Positions 19,005-28,001 of a stretch of DNA of 64,000 bases are shown here, piece after piece (position 1 is the first letter of the stretch; every line of letters begins with the position of its first letter). The stretch comes from QHWT01 sp963755695 (lineage in GTDB: Bacteria > Acidobacteriota > Vicinamibacteria > Vicinamibacterales > 2-12-FULL-66-21). Location: contig CAVWLB010000010.1 in the NCBI GenBank assembly GCA_963755695.1, forward strand, positions 2,480,001 through 2,544,000, given 5' to 3'. The notes below the pieces were generated by a model. That model was not told the origin of the DNA and made no database searches. It saw nothing but the letters and a program-made list of their open reading frames with translations. The position numbers and the translations under genes were made by a program.

Positions 19005-19132
19005 ACAGTCGGCTGCCGGCCCTTAGTGTAGGATTCGTTTGCCCTGGGCCGACAGGACCAGGCCGCTCATGGATGTCGGTGAGATGGAAATTGGGATCCT
19101 GGCGGAGCGTACCGGCGACCGAGTGACGACTC

Positions 19133-20206
19133 GTGCCTGCCGGACCATTCGACCTCGCCCATGTCGCAGTGGTCATGGGTGCGCTCGAGAAGGCGGAGTC
19201 TGGCTTGGGCGGTTGCCGCTTCGTCGACCTTGATTTGACCAAATTGGCTCGAGTGGATGGCACAGGCGCTGTTCTGCTCGCTCGACTTCTCGATCGGCTC
19301 GAAGCGACAGGGCGCCGCACGCATGTCGTCGGCACCGGCAGCCAGCAATCTGCGCAACTCATTGCCCTCTATCGGAGACGCAGATCCGAGCAGCCTTCGG
19401 CTCACATGCGTGCCGGCCCCTTCGCGCGGGTCGGCAAGCTCGCGGCAGGGATGCCAGCCACTGCCGGCAGCATCCTCGATTTCATCGGTCGGTTTGCCGC
19501 CGCATTCCCGAAGATGGTCGGCACGCCGCAATCCATCAACTGGCGCTCGCTCCCCACGCTGGTACAGGAAATTGGCGCGGCGTCGCTGCCGGTCACGAGC
19601 GCCGCCAACCTGCTGGTCGGCCTGATCATCGCGTTCCTGGGGGTCTCGCAGCTCGGACGCATCGGTGCGGTCACGTTCGTGCCCGAACTCGTCGTGGTTG
19701 CGCAGTTCCGCGAGCTCGGACCGCTGGTCACCGCGATCATCGTCGCCGGCCGCTCAGGCGCCGGCATCGCGTCGGAAATCGGCACGATGAGCGTGTCGGA
19801 GGAAGTCGATGCGCTGCGCGCGATGGGACTGGACCCGATGCGCTGGCTGGTGTGGCCTCGCTGTCTCGCAATCGTGGCGGTGCTCCCACTCCTGACCTGG
19901 ATCGGCAACGTCCTGGCGATAGTCGGCGGTCTTCTGGCGACGACGGCGCTTACCAACTTGCCGCCGCGTGCCTATCTGGTGGGAACGGCCGACGCGATCA
20001 CCGGCGCTCATTTGCTGACCGGCCTGATCAAAACGCCCTTTCTTGCCCTGTCAATCGGACTGATCGCCTGTGGCCAGGGCCTGTCGACGCGAGGAGGGCC
20101 CGCCGGCGTCGGCGCCAACACGACGCGCGCGGTTGTGCTGGCCATCTTCAGCGTCATCGTCATCGATTCGATATTCACGCTCTTTTTTGTCGTCGCCGGG
20201 ATCTAA
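19133..20206 (+). CDS. mlaE: MlaE-family lipid ABC transporter permease with N-terminal STAS-like domain
   Basis: 357 residues from GTG 19133. Residues ~1-85 read as a STAS domain (VDLDLTKLARVDGTGAVLLARLL). Residues ~115-357 are the MlaE/YrbE permease with five to six membrane helices and the conserved block FRELGPLVTAIIVAGRSGAG plus EIGTMSVSEEVDALRAMG. MlaE moves phospholipids between the inner membrane and the MCE protein. An in-frame TGA lies at 19124, so this frame cannot start earlier. A second frame from ATG 19069 (MDVGEMEIGILAERTGDRV) looks like the missing first STAS strand, so a one-base frameshift near 19133 is possible. Confidence 0.88.
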   Translation: MPAGPFDLAHVAVVMGALEKAESGLGGCRFVDLDLTKLARVDGTGAVLLARLLDRLEATGRRTHVVGTGSQQSAQLIALYRRRRSEQPSAHMRAGPFARVGKLAAGMPATAGSILDFIGRFAAAFPKMVGTPQSINWRSLPTLVQEIGAASLPVTSAANLLVGLIIAFLGVSQLGRIGAVTFVPELVVVAQFRELGPLVTAIIVAGRSGAGIASEIGTMSVSEEVDALRAMGLDPMRWLVWPRCLAIVAVLPLLTWIGNVLAIVGGLLATTALTNLPPRAYLVGTADAITGAHLLTGLIKTPFLALSIGLIACGQGLSTRGGPAGVGANTTRAVVLAIFSVIVIDSIFTLFFVVAGI

Positions 20207-20207
20207 C

Positions 20208-20984
20208 GTGGCCGACACACCGTCACCAGCAGGCACGCACATCGCTGTCGACGACCTTCGCATCGGCTGGGGCTCCAGAGTGCTGATGCAGCACGTGACG
20301 TTCACGGTCGAACGCGGGACGACATTCGCCATTCTCGGCGGGTCGGGGTGCGGCAAGAGTACGCTGCTGCGCCACTTGATCGGCCTGGAGCGCGCTCAAG
20401 GCGGCCGGATCGATATCGATGGCGTCGGTGAGCCTCACCGCTATGAAGGAGTGCCGCCGTTCGGCGTGATGTTCCAGTCGGGTGCGCTGTTCAGTTCGAT
20501 GACGCTGGCGGAGAACCTCGCACTTCCTCTCACGACGTGGACATCACTTCGGGGAGCAATCGTGCGGGATCTCGCGCAGGCGAAACTGGACCTCGTCGGC
20601 CTTGGTCCGTTTTCCGAACACCGGCCCGGCGAGATCTCGGGGGGCATGAAGAAGCGTGCGGGGATTGCGCGCGCGCTGATGCTGGAGCCCGACCTTCTCT
20701 TCCTGGACGAGCCATCGGCAGGCCTCGACCCGATTACGGCGCTCGAACTGGATCTGTTGATTGCGATGCTCAGTCGCGATCTCGGAATCACCGTCGTCGT
20801 GGTGACCCATGAACTTCCCAGCATTTTCCTCATCGCCGATACGTGCATCGTCCTGGAAAAGGCGTCTCAGGGAATCATCGCACGTGGTGACCCTCGCCGA
20901 CTGCGCGACGAATCGACGATTCCGTTCGTGCACAACTTCTTCACTCGCTCATCGCCCCATGCGAGCCAACCCTCGGGAGTGTGA
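20208..20984 (+). CDS. mlaF: MlaF-family ABC transporter ATP-binding protein
   Basis: 258 residues. Walker A GGSGCGKST (44-52), signature ISGGMKKR (143-150) and Walker B LLFLDEPSAGLD (163-174) are intact. The GTG start follows the mlaE stop by one base. It energises lipid movement with MlaE at the inner membrane, binding as a dimer. The ISGGMKKR signature (M-K-K in place of Q-Q-R) is typical of MCE-system ATPases. Confidence 0.93.
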   Translation: MADTPSPAGTHIAVDDLRIGWGSRVLMQHVTFTVERGTTFAILGGSGCGKSTLLRHLIGLERAQGGRIDIDGVGEPHRYEGVPPFGVMFQSGALFSSMTLAENLALPLTTWTSLRGAIVRDLAQAKLDLVGLGPFSEHRPGEISGGMKKRAGIARALMLEPDLLFLDEPSAGLDPITALELDLLIAMLSRDLGITVVVVTHELPSIFLIADTCIVLEKASQGIIARGDPRRLRDESTIPFVHNFFTRSSPHASQPSGV

Positions 20985-20987
20985 CCA

Positions 20988-21950
20988 ATGGTCGCCGACA
21001 AGAGCTACGCACGACTTGGCTTCTTCCTGCTAATTGCCTTGGTTGTTGTCCTCGCGACCGCGCTGTTTTTCATTCAACGCCTGCGGAGTCGGCCTCTCCT
21101 TGCGGTTGTCACCTTCACCACCGAGAACGTCAGCGGACTCGACGTCGCGAGCCCGGTCCGGTTCAGAGGAGTGACGGTGGGCAGTGTCTCAGACATGGGT
21201 CTGGATCCCAGAGGAAGCGTCATCGAGATTGACTTCGTGCTGTTCCTCGACCGGATCCGGACACTTGGCGGCAATGTCAAACGGATCCAGCAGTTGGCCG
21301 AACTGGGCCTGTGGGACAAATTTCGGGCGCAGGTGATCGGTAACCCGATCACCGGCCAGTCGTACCTGCTGCTCGATATGCCGAAGGATCCTCCACCGCC
21401 CATGGCGCTCGGTTTCGCGCCGGACCGGCCGTACGTGCCGATGATGCCTTCGCCGTTGACCAGAGTGCAGGATCGGCTGCCCGAGGTCATCGATCGCGCC
21501 GAAACCACTCTTCAGACGTTTGACCGGATTGTCGCCAGGATTCCGGACAGCCTCGACCGAAGCGACCGATTCTTCACGAACGTCGAGCGGATGTTGCGCG
21601 AGAGCGACCTGCCGGCGATGAGCACCGATTCGCGAAAATTCTTCTCCACGACGAGCGCCCAAATGGGCCAGCTGTCAGCCGACCTCGAAAAGGTGATCGG
21701 CACCGGCGGGACGTTGGACCAGCTCGTGGAAGAGGCGCGCGCGGTGATTAAGGCGGCCGACCTCCCGGCCACGGCGCAAGCCACCCGAACGGCTTCGCAC
21801 GAAACAAGCCTCGCCGCGGACGATCTCAGACGATCGCTGCCGGCGATTCGAGAATCGCTCCAGCAGCTCCGCGAGCTCGCGAAATTGCTGGAAGAGCAGC
21901 CAGAATCGGTCGTGTACGGTCCGCGTCCGCCGAAGGGAAAATCCCGATGA
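20988..21950 (+). CDS. mlaD: MlaD/MCE domain lipid-binding protein
   Basis: 320 residues, starting 3 bp after the mlaF stop. There is a single N-terminal membrane anchor (FLLIALVVVLATALFFIQ), then an MCE domain near 35-115 (NVSGLDVASPVRFRGVTVGS), then a long helical region predicted to form a periplasmic lipid channel or coiled coil. It binds phospholipid in the periplasm for the MlaEF pump. The stop overlaps the next gene (ATGA). Confidence 0.92.
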   Translation: MVADKSYARLGFFLLIALVVVLATALFFIQRLRSRPLLAVVTFTTENVSGLDVASPVRFRGVTVGSVSDMGLDPRGSVIEIDFVLFLDRIRTLGGNVKRIQQLAELGLWDKFRAQVIGNPITGQSYLLLDMPKDPPPPMALGFAPDRPYVPMMPSPLTRVQDRLPEVIDRAETTLQTFDRIVARIPDSLDRSDRFFTNVERMLRESDLPAMSTDSRKFFSTTSAQMGQLSADLEKVIGTGGTLDQLVEEARAVIKAADLPATAQATRTASHETSLAADDLRRSLPAIRESLQQLRELAKLLEEQPESVVYGPRPPKGKSR

Positions 21951-22579
21951 CTCGCCGGTCCCGATGCGCGACGTGCGCGATGGCGCTCATTGCGTGGCTG
22001 GGCGTTGCCGGCTGCACGCTGCGCCGGCCCGAGATCGTCTCGAGCCGCATGATCGAGCCGCAACTGGCGGGGGAATCGGTTCCGCATGGAACCGCAACGT
22101 CCGCCACTGAGGTCCGGATGCTCGAGACGCAGGCGCGCGCACACATCGGCCGGCGGTTGCTGCATCAGCTTCCCGATGGGGAGTTGATTGAGGATGACGT
22201 GTGGCGATGGTCGTCAGCGCCTGACCGGTATCTGGATACCGCGCTGCGCCTCGAATTTGCGGCCAATAGAGACGTTCGCCTCGTTGAATCGGTCGATGCT
22301 CCAGTGCTGGGGGTGACGCTCCTCGCCTGGCAGATCGAGGGCGAAGGCAACCAACGCCTTCTCGGAGCCATTGAGGTCCGGTTCACCGGAACCAATCACG
22401 TGGTGCACACGCAAGTGATCAGGGATAGCGAGCCGCTATCTGGTGGGCTGCCCGGCGATTTGTCCGTCGCTGCCGGCCGTCTCCTCGGTCGTCTCGCCTC
22501 TGAAGCGACGAAACGGGTGGTGGCGGTGCCCTCGCAGCTCCCTCCCGCCACCGTTACGAACACGCCACATTGGCCGTGA
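21947..22579 (+). CDS. ABC-type transport auxiliary lipoprotein (PqiC-like)
   Basis: 210 residues. The lipobox GVAGC ends at Cys 23 after a hydrophobic segment, so this is a lipoprotein. The rest matches the auxiliary lipoprotein component that accompanies MCE transporters (VLGVTLLAWQIEG, DLSVAAGRLLGRLA). It probably links the MCE complex to the outer membrane. The four-base overlap with mlaD confirms a four-gene operon. Confidence 0.85.
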   Translation: MTRRSRCATCAMALIAWLGVAGCTLRRPEIVSSRMIEPQLAGESVPHGTATSATEVRMLETQARAHIGRRLLHQLPDGELIEDDVWRWSSAPDRYLDTALRLEFAANRDVRLVESVDAPVLGVTLLAWQIEGEGNQRLLGAIEVRFTGTNHVVHTQVIRDSEPLSGGLPGDLSVAAGRLLGRLASEATKRVVAVPSQLPPATVTNTPHWP

Positions 22580-22631
22580 GTTGTCGGGCAGGTGCTCGAA
22601 ACCCTACAGTAGTTGACCTTCGCACCAGCGC

Positions 22632-22747
22632 CGGTATGTCGGAGGACCTCCGTCAGGCCGGAGAGGCAACCACTATTTCACCCAGTTTTCGGCGGCGAGC
22701 AAAGGCGAGACTGGCCCAAGGAGTCCGGCACAGCAGTTGCTGACGGC
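22632..22747 (+). ncRNA. Candidate structured element, copy B (upstream of the DUF502 gene)
   Basis: The second copy of the ~116-bp element at 18889-19004, in the same orientation and with the same 102-bp distance between the conserved ends. Pairing is kept although the middle has diverged: CCGTCA (22650-22655) with TGACGG (22741-22746), and GCAAC (22666-22670) with GTTGC (22736-22740). It lies in the 330-bp gap after the lipid-transport operon; nothing else was seen in that gap. Confidence 0.45.
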
Positions 22748-22909
22748 TCGGGCGACGCAGACGGGCGCCGAGCTTGAGAGTCTGTCACGAGCGGCGCGCC
22801 TTCAGGTCCACGTTCCGCAATGCAGGAGGCTCCTCCGACTTCAAGCCGCAGAAACGTTCGTGCGCGTTCGTCGGGATCGCGAATGGCGGTTTCGAGGGAG
22901 GCCTGAAGA

Positions 22910-23503
22910 ATGAAGATCGCACGCGAGTTCGTGACCAGCACCGTCATCGGTGGCATGTTTGTCGTGGTGCCGGTGTACTTGGCGATCCTGCTCCTGCTCA
23001 AAGGCATGAAGTCGGTGGCGGGCCTGGTGCGACCGGTTGCCGCGCTGGTGCCCGACTGGCTGCCGGCCGAAAACCTTTTCTCGCTTCTGCTGGTGCTGGT
23101 CATCTGTTTCGTCGTCGGTGCAGCGGTACGCACTCAAAGAGGACGCGCGGTTCGTGAGCGCATGGAGATGGCATTCTTCGAACGGCTTCCCGGTTACGGC
23201 CTGCTTCGCAGCCTCACACAGCGCCTGGCGGGGGACGATGACGAGGCTACCTGGAAGCCGGCCCTCGTCGAGATCGAGGATGCGCTCGCTCCGGCCTTCA
23301 TCATCGAAGAACACGACGATGGCCGCTTCACGGTGTTCGTGCCCTCGATTCCGACGCCACTCGCCGGAGCGGTATACATCCTCGGACCGGAACGCGTGCA
23401 TGTCCTCGACATTCCTTTTACCCAGGCCGTCAAATCGGTTTCCCGCTGGGGATCCGGCTCGAAAGATCTGTTGGCTGCAATGCGCAGTGGCTCACGCTCC
23501 TAG
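22910..23503 (+). CDS. DUF502 family membrane protein
   Basis: 197 residues. Two membrane helices, near 8-30 (VIGGMFVVVPVYLAILLLLK) and 55-75 (LLLVLVICFVVGAAV), are followed by a soluble domain with FVPSIPTPLAGAVYILGPER, a conserved DUF502 block. The function is unknown. The position after a lipid-transport operon and copy B of the conserved element suggests an envelope role. ATG 22910 follows GGAGG at 22899-22903. Confidence 0.87.
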   Translation: MKIAREFVTSTVIGGMFVVVPVYLAILLLLKGMKSVAGLVRPVAALVPDWLPAENLFSLLLVLVICFVVGAAVRTQRGRAVRERMEMAFFERLPGYGLLRSLTQRLAGDDDEATWKPALVEIEDALAPAFIIEEHDDGRFTVFVPSIPTPLAGAVYILGPERVHVLDIPFTQAVKSVSRWGSGSKDLLAAMRSGSRS

Positions 23504-23606
23504 GCGGCCTGCTGCCGCAGGCGCGGGCAGCCGTTTGAGGACGTGCCTTCGAAGCAGGAAAAACGAACCTGATCAGAATCGCTGGTGATTATCAAGGAGC
23601 ATAACG

Positions 23607-24170
23607 ATGAAAGCGACGTGTTTGGCAGGCATTCTCGTGGGCGCCGCTCTCACCTGGGCGCCGCAGGTTTCTCTGGCACAGGACAAGGGGAAAACGGCGG
23701 CAGCCGAACTCACGAGCGAGGCGAAGACGGCTCTGCAGTCGTTGACCGCGAGCGTCCCGCTGGCCAAGGAACTCGCTCCGAAGGCGGAGGCGATTCTGGT
23801 ATTCCCGAAGGTGACGAAAGCCGGCCTCGGGGTCGGCGGCCAGTACGGCGAAGGCGCGCTTCTGAAGAAGGGGACAGCAAGCAGCTACTACAAGACGACC
23901 GGCGCGTCATTCGGGTTGCAGGCAGGAGGCCAGCAATACGGCTACGCGATGTTCTTCATGAACGCCAAGGCGCTCGAGCAACTGAACAAGGCCAACGGCT
24001 TCGAGGTCGGCGTCGGTCCGAGCGTCGTCCTGGTCGATGAAGGGATGGCGAAGACCACCACGACCAACACGCTGAAGGACGACGTCTACGCCTTCGTCTT
24101 CGGGCAGAAGGGCCTGATGGCGGGCCTTGGCATTCAAGGCAACAAGATCACGCAGATCACCCCGAAGTAG
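23607..24170 (+). CDS. Lipid-binding SYLF (YSC84-like) domain protein, exported
   Basis: 187 residues with a signal peptide (MKATCLAGILVGAALTWAPQVSLAQ). SYLF features are present: KAEAILVFPKVTKAGLGVGGQYGEGAL, YYKTTGASFGLQAGGQQYGY and a glycine-rich C-terminus. In eukaryotes this domain binds phosphoinositides; bacterial members are exported and poorly characterised. AAGGAG lies 7 bp before the ATG. It fits the envelope-lipid theme of the preceding genes. Confidence 0.9.
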   Translation: MKATCLAGILVGAALTWAPQVSLAQDKGKTAAAELTSEAKTALQSLTASVPLAKELAPKAEAILVFPKVTKAGLGVGGQYGEGALLKKGTASSYYKTTGASFGLQAGGQQYGYAMFFMNAKALEQLNKANGFEVGVGPSVVLVDEGMAKTTTTNTLKDDVYAFVFGQKGLMAGLGIQGNKITQITPK

Positions 24171-24181
24171 GCCAGGATGGT

Positions 24182-24203
24182 GGCGCCTCTACAAAGAGGC
24201 GCC
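24182..24203. terminator. Stem-loop between convergent genes
   Basis: GGCGCCTCT and AGAGGCGCC form a perfect 9-bp stem with an ACAA loop, 12 bp after the SYLF stop and before the DUF1080 gene on the other strand. No T-run follows on either strand, so it could be a factor-dependent or hairpin-only terminator. Confidence 0.55.
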
Positions 24204-24278
24204 GAATACCCTCCCGGGTTGTAGGGCGCACCTTCAGGCGCGGCGGACAGGCGCCGCCTCGACAAGTCGTGTCGAGAT

Positions 24279-25107
24279 CTAGAGGAGCTTCTTCACCCAC
24301 ATGTTGCGCACCGAAACCTTGGTGGTCGCCTCGATCTCGATGCCGAAGAGTCCCGGCTGGTTGTTTGACGAGGCAGGATCGTCGTCGATCATGACGGAGA
24401 ACAACTGCCCGTTCAGGATGTGCAGAAAGGTTCCGCCCCGGGCGATCACCGTGTACTGGTTCCAATCATTCATGCGCACGAGAGCACCGAGGGCGGCGCG
24501 ATCGCCGACGGCGCCCATCAATCGCTTGCTCTTCTCACCGAAGCCTTCGACGACCTGGCCGCGCCAGGCGAGAATGCGCATCGGGCGTGTTCTCGGAATA
24601 GAACTGCCCCGTATACACGCGGCTCGGCCAGAAATCCGCTTGTGGTCCGGTCATCATCCAATCGAGGTTGACCGGGCCGACATTGGCAGTGACGTTCGCC
24701 GGAATTGGCCTCAGCCACGGCAGACCAGTCTTACTTCGATACTGAATACCGCTTCCGCCATCCCCTTCGACCTTGATCTCGAACTTCAGCGTGAAGTCCT
24801 TCGCCTCGAGGTTCCGGTAGACGATATAGCTGTTGCCGCTCGGGTTCGAGGGCGTCGATTCGCCAACGATGGCACCATTCTCGACGCGCCAGAATTTCGA
24901 GTTGCCGTCCCACCCTTTGAGGCTGACGCCGTCGAAGAGTGGGACGTAGCCTTCGTGGTCGTTGAAGTCCATCGGCGCCGGCTCGGTAAAGCCGGCGCGC
25001 TGTGACTCGGTGGACTGTTGTGTGGCCCGGGCGGCCGGCTGGAGCGCCGCTCCGACGATGAGACCAATCGTCAATCCCGTCAGACCGTGTTGGAGCGGTG
25101 CCCTCAT
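24279..25107 (-). CDS. DUF1080 (3-keto-disaccharide hydrolase family) exported protein, frameshifted
   Basis: Starts at ATG 25107 behind GAGGAG. A signal peptide is followed by the DUF1080 domain (GYVPLFDGVSLKGWDG) and then GSGIQYRSKTGLPW and FYSENTPD. At about 24575-24585 the frame changes; MRILAWRGQVVEGFGEKSKR through NMWVKKLL continues to the stop at 24279. Both parts are well conserved in style, so a one- or two-base error or a recent mutation is likely. It is the third DUF1080 gene in this window and sits after a TonB receptor remnant on the same strand. Confidence 0.8.
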
Positions 25108-25135
25108 TGTGCTCCTCGTCAACATTCATTAGTGC

Positions 25136-25189
25136 GCGTGGGGTCCCACCCCCACGCGCTGGCGCAAGCCGGTCCGCCTTCGGGCGGAC
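25136..25189. terminator. Two adjacent stem-loops between the DUF1080 gene and the TonB remnant
   Basis: GCGTGGGG/CCCCACGC (25136-25143 and 25150-25157) and GTCCGCC-TTCG-GGCGGAC (25172-25189, UUCG-type loop) form two stable hairpins. There is no long T-run. They may end transcription of the TonB gene or stabilise the mRNA end. Confidence 0.5.
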
Positions 25190-25221
25190 TTCATGCCGTC
25201 GGCTCGCGCCGGCCGCAGGCG

Positions 25222-27673
25222 CTACCAGACGAACCGCAGCCCGAACTGCATGTTGCGTCCGTCGTCGGCAGTCGTGATCGTGCCGACCGTGCGATTCGAG
25301 ATGTTCAGATCGGGCGTGCCGAAGTTCGCGTGGTTGAACAGGTTGAAGACCTCCCACCGGAACTCGACGCGCGCCTTGTCGATTGGGAACCGCTTGCTGA
25401 GCGAGAAGTCGACGCGCTGGGTACCCGGGCCGCGCACGGTGTTGCGGCCGGCGGTGCCCTGCGTGCCGGGCGCCGGCACGAGATACGCGGTCGGGTCGAA
25501 CCAGCGATCGGAAGTGGGGTTGTCGATGTTGCCGGCGTCCTCCTCGCGTCCGGGCGCAAAGTTCACGCGCTGCGGGACGAACGAGCCGCACTGGCAGACG
25601 TTGGTCGACGTCACCGAGTACGGGAACCCCGATGCCAACGCGGATGATCCCCTGCACCTGCCAGCCGCCGAGTAGTAGGCGGCCGCGCCGCCGTCCGACA
25701 GCCAGCGCTTGCCCGGGCCGAACGGCAATTCGTAGCCGCCGCTGATCGCGGCGCGATGCCGCTGGTCGTAGCGTGCCGGTCCCTCGTCGGCGTCCAGGTT
25801 CCGTGGCAAACGCGGTGTCGTTCGCCTCGATCTCGCCCGACCCGTTGTCGGTGCTCTTCGAGATCTGGTAGTTGCCGAGGAAGAACAGGCCGTCCGAGTA
25901 GCGTTTCTCGACGCGGAACGAGAGGCCATTGAACCGCGCCCAGCCGGCATCCGACGAATAGAGAATCGCCGACTGGAACGCCGGGTACGGCACGCGCGTC
26001 ACGATCGGCGTCGTGCCGGGCGCGGCCTGGTTGATGTTGTAGCGCTTGTGCTCGTTGTAGCTGCGGCTCCCGGTGTAGGCGACTTCGACGAGGTAATTGC
26101 GTCCGAGCGAGCGCTGGACGTTCGCATTCCACTGCACGGTGTAGGCGCTGCGGTTGCTCGGATCCATCGAGAACGGCGCGGGGAACTGCGGGATGTTGTT
26201 CAGGTCGGGGAACAGCGTGTCCGCATTGAAGCCGAGATCCGTCGCCGTCGGCTGAAGCGAGTACTGACCGTAATACGGCGGCACCAGGCGCGAGAACTGA
26301 AGCTCGTTGAGATTCAGGTTGTCGTAGTAGACGCCGAATCCGGTGCGCGCGACCGTCTGGTCGTTCACGTTGTAGGCAAGGCCGACGCGCGGCCCCCAGT
26401 TGTTCAGGTCCTTCTTCAGAATGCCCGCCGGATAGAAGTCGTCCTGCTGGATGACGAGCGGGACGAGTTGCGGCGGCAGGTTCGCCGGCAGCTTGTGATA
26501 CGCGATCTTGCCGGTAGCCGCATCGAACGATCCTTCGATGCCGTTCTCCTCCTCCCAGGGCCCGAGGTATTCCCACCGGATGCCCATCTGCAGCGTCAGC
26601 GCGCTGCTGATCTGCCAGTTGTCATCGAAGAACGGCGCGAAGGTCGGCGAGTGATACGTCGACCGTGAGCTGCCGAAGGCGCCCGTGCACGTCGAGCAGT
26701 AGCCGAGCAGGAAGTCGGCGACCGGATTTCCGGTGTACTGGCCGTTGAAGGTGAATCCGCCGCGTGGCGGCACTTCCGTCAGGTGATCGAACTGCCGGAA
26801 CTGCGCCTGGAGACCGAAGCGGACGTTGTGGCGCCCCTTGACCCAGCTCGTCGCGTTCGAGACGCTCAGCATCTTTTCGGTCGCGCCCTGGGTGATCCCG
26901 CCTTCGCCGTTTCCGGAGAAGCCGGTCATGGTAAAGCCGGGACGTCCGTAGTCGATCGGATCGACGCCACCTGCCAGGTTTTGAAGACCAATGTCCGCGA
27001 CCCAGTTGCGGCCGTCGAGACTGATCGGCGCATTCAAGTGATACGCGTAGTTGTAGCCCACGCGGGTCTCGTTCACGACGGCGGGCGAAATGACCCAGGT
27101 CTCGCCTACGGCCAGGTTCTGGCCTCGTTGCGGGAAATCCGTGAAGCTGAAGAGCGACGGATTGGTCTGCCGGCCGTTGTAATACAGATAGCGTTCGAAC
27201 AGCGAGTGCTTCGAGCTCAGGACCTGGTCGAGACGCACGTCCGCGGTATCCGCATCGTCGTTGAACGACTTGACGACCCGGAGATTGTTCGCGCCGACCA
27301 GGTTCGGCGGCGGGATCGTGGGACCGAGCGTCTTCGCGAAGTTGGAGAAGCGGTCCGCCGGAATGATGTTGCCGGGAAACGCGGCGCCGGTCAGCGGATC
27401 CGTGATCGGCGTTCCCAGAAGCGAGAAATCCCCCGACAGCAGGACCGGGTTCGGCACGCTACCGAGGAGCGTCCTGCCCGCGGTGGTGCGAAGTCCCTCG
27501 TAGCCGCCGAATGCGAAGAACTTGTTCTTGATGATCGGGCCTCCGCCGGTGAAGCCGGCCTGGGTCTTGTCCCCTGGTTTCTGTCCGAAGAAGTTCTCGC
27601 TGTTCAGCGAATCGTCCCGGCGATAGGCATATGCCGAGGCGGTGATGCTGTTGCCCCCCGACTTGGTCACCAT
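25222..27673 (-). pseudogene. TonB-dependent receptor (Oar/carboxypeptidase-regulatory type), 5'-truncated and frameshifted
   Basis: The frame opens at MVTKSGGN, a motif normally found about 200 residues into such receptors. In-frame codons upstream (GQAVVS) continue only to a TAG near 27734, so signal peptide, N-terminal domain and plug start are missing. The beta-barrel follows (GRHNVRFGLQAQFRQF, WGPRVGLAYNVNDQ, NFGTPDLNISNRTVG). Three frame changes between about 25610 and 25805 break the C-terminal quarter, which ends MQFGLRFVW at 25222. One frame runs on to 24731 through the DUF1080 gene; that extension is an artefact. The receptor would have imported sugars or other nutrients. Confidence 0.75.
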
Positions 27674-27733
27674 CGAGACGACCGCCTGCCCGCGATCGCA
27701 GGAACCACTCGTCGCGGCATGGTTTCCCTATCC

Positions 27734-28001
27734 CCAAGTTGGGTTCTATCAGAGGCGCGCGCGAACGCCGCAAGGAATTTGATCGAGGCCACGCGTTTTA
27801 CCGTGCGAACTATGACCGGCCACGGAATGCGCAAGAAACACTATTAGGTCGTCCGGGCGAGTAGTAAGGACCGGAGAGGCCGCTCGTTTTTCAATGTGAA
27901 ACGAGTCCAGCTTTGGCCGAGGTGGCGGCGGACGCGACCGGCCACGGTGCGCCCGCCCACAGTGCGCAAGGAGCGCCTTCCGAGAGACGCCGCCTCGTCG
28001 G
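27734..28001. other. Gap upstream of the truncated receptor, no gene recognised
   Basis: Where the missing N-terminal ~200 residues of the TonB receptor should be encoded, I find no signal peptide or plug sequence in any frame, no inverted repeats of an insertion sequence and no transposase fragment. The gap ends at the stop of the MFS gene. Confidence 0.5.

Noticed and set aside
24731..25605. A 980-residue receptor reading through to 24731
   Set aside because: The last ~300 codons overlap the DUF1080 gene in a different frame and lack barrel features; the true barrel end is in another frame at 25222.
27674..28001. Insertion sequence as cause of the receptor truncation
   Set aside because: No terminal inverted repeats, target duplication or transposase remnant is visible.
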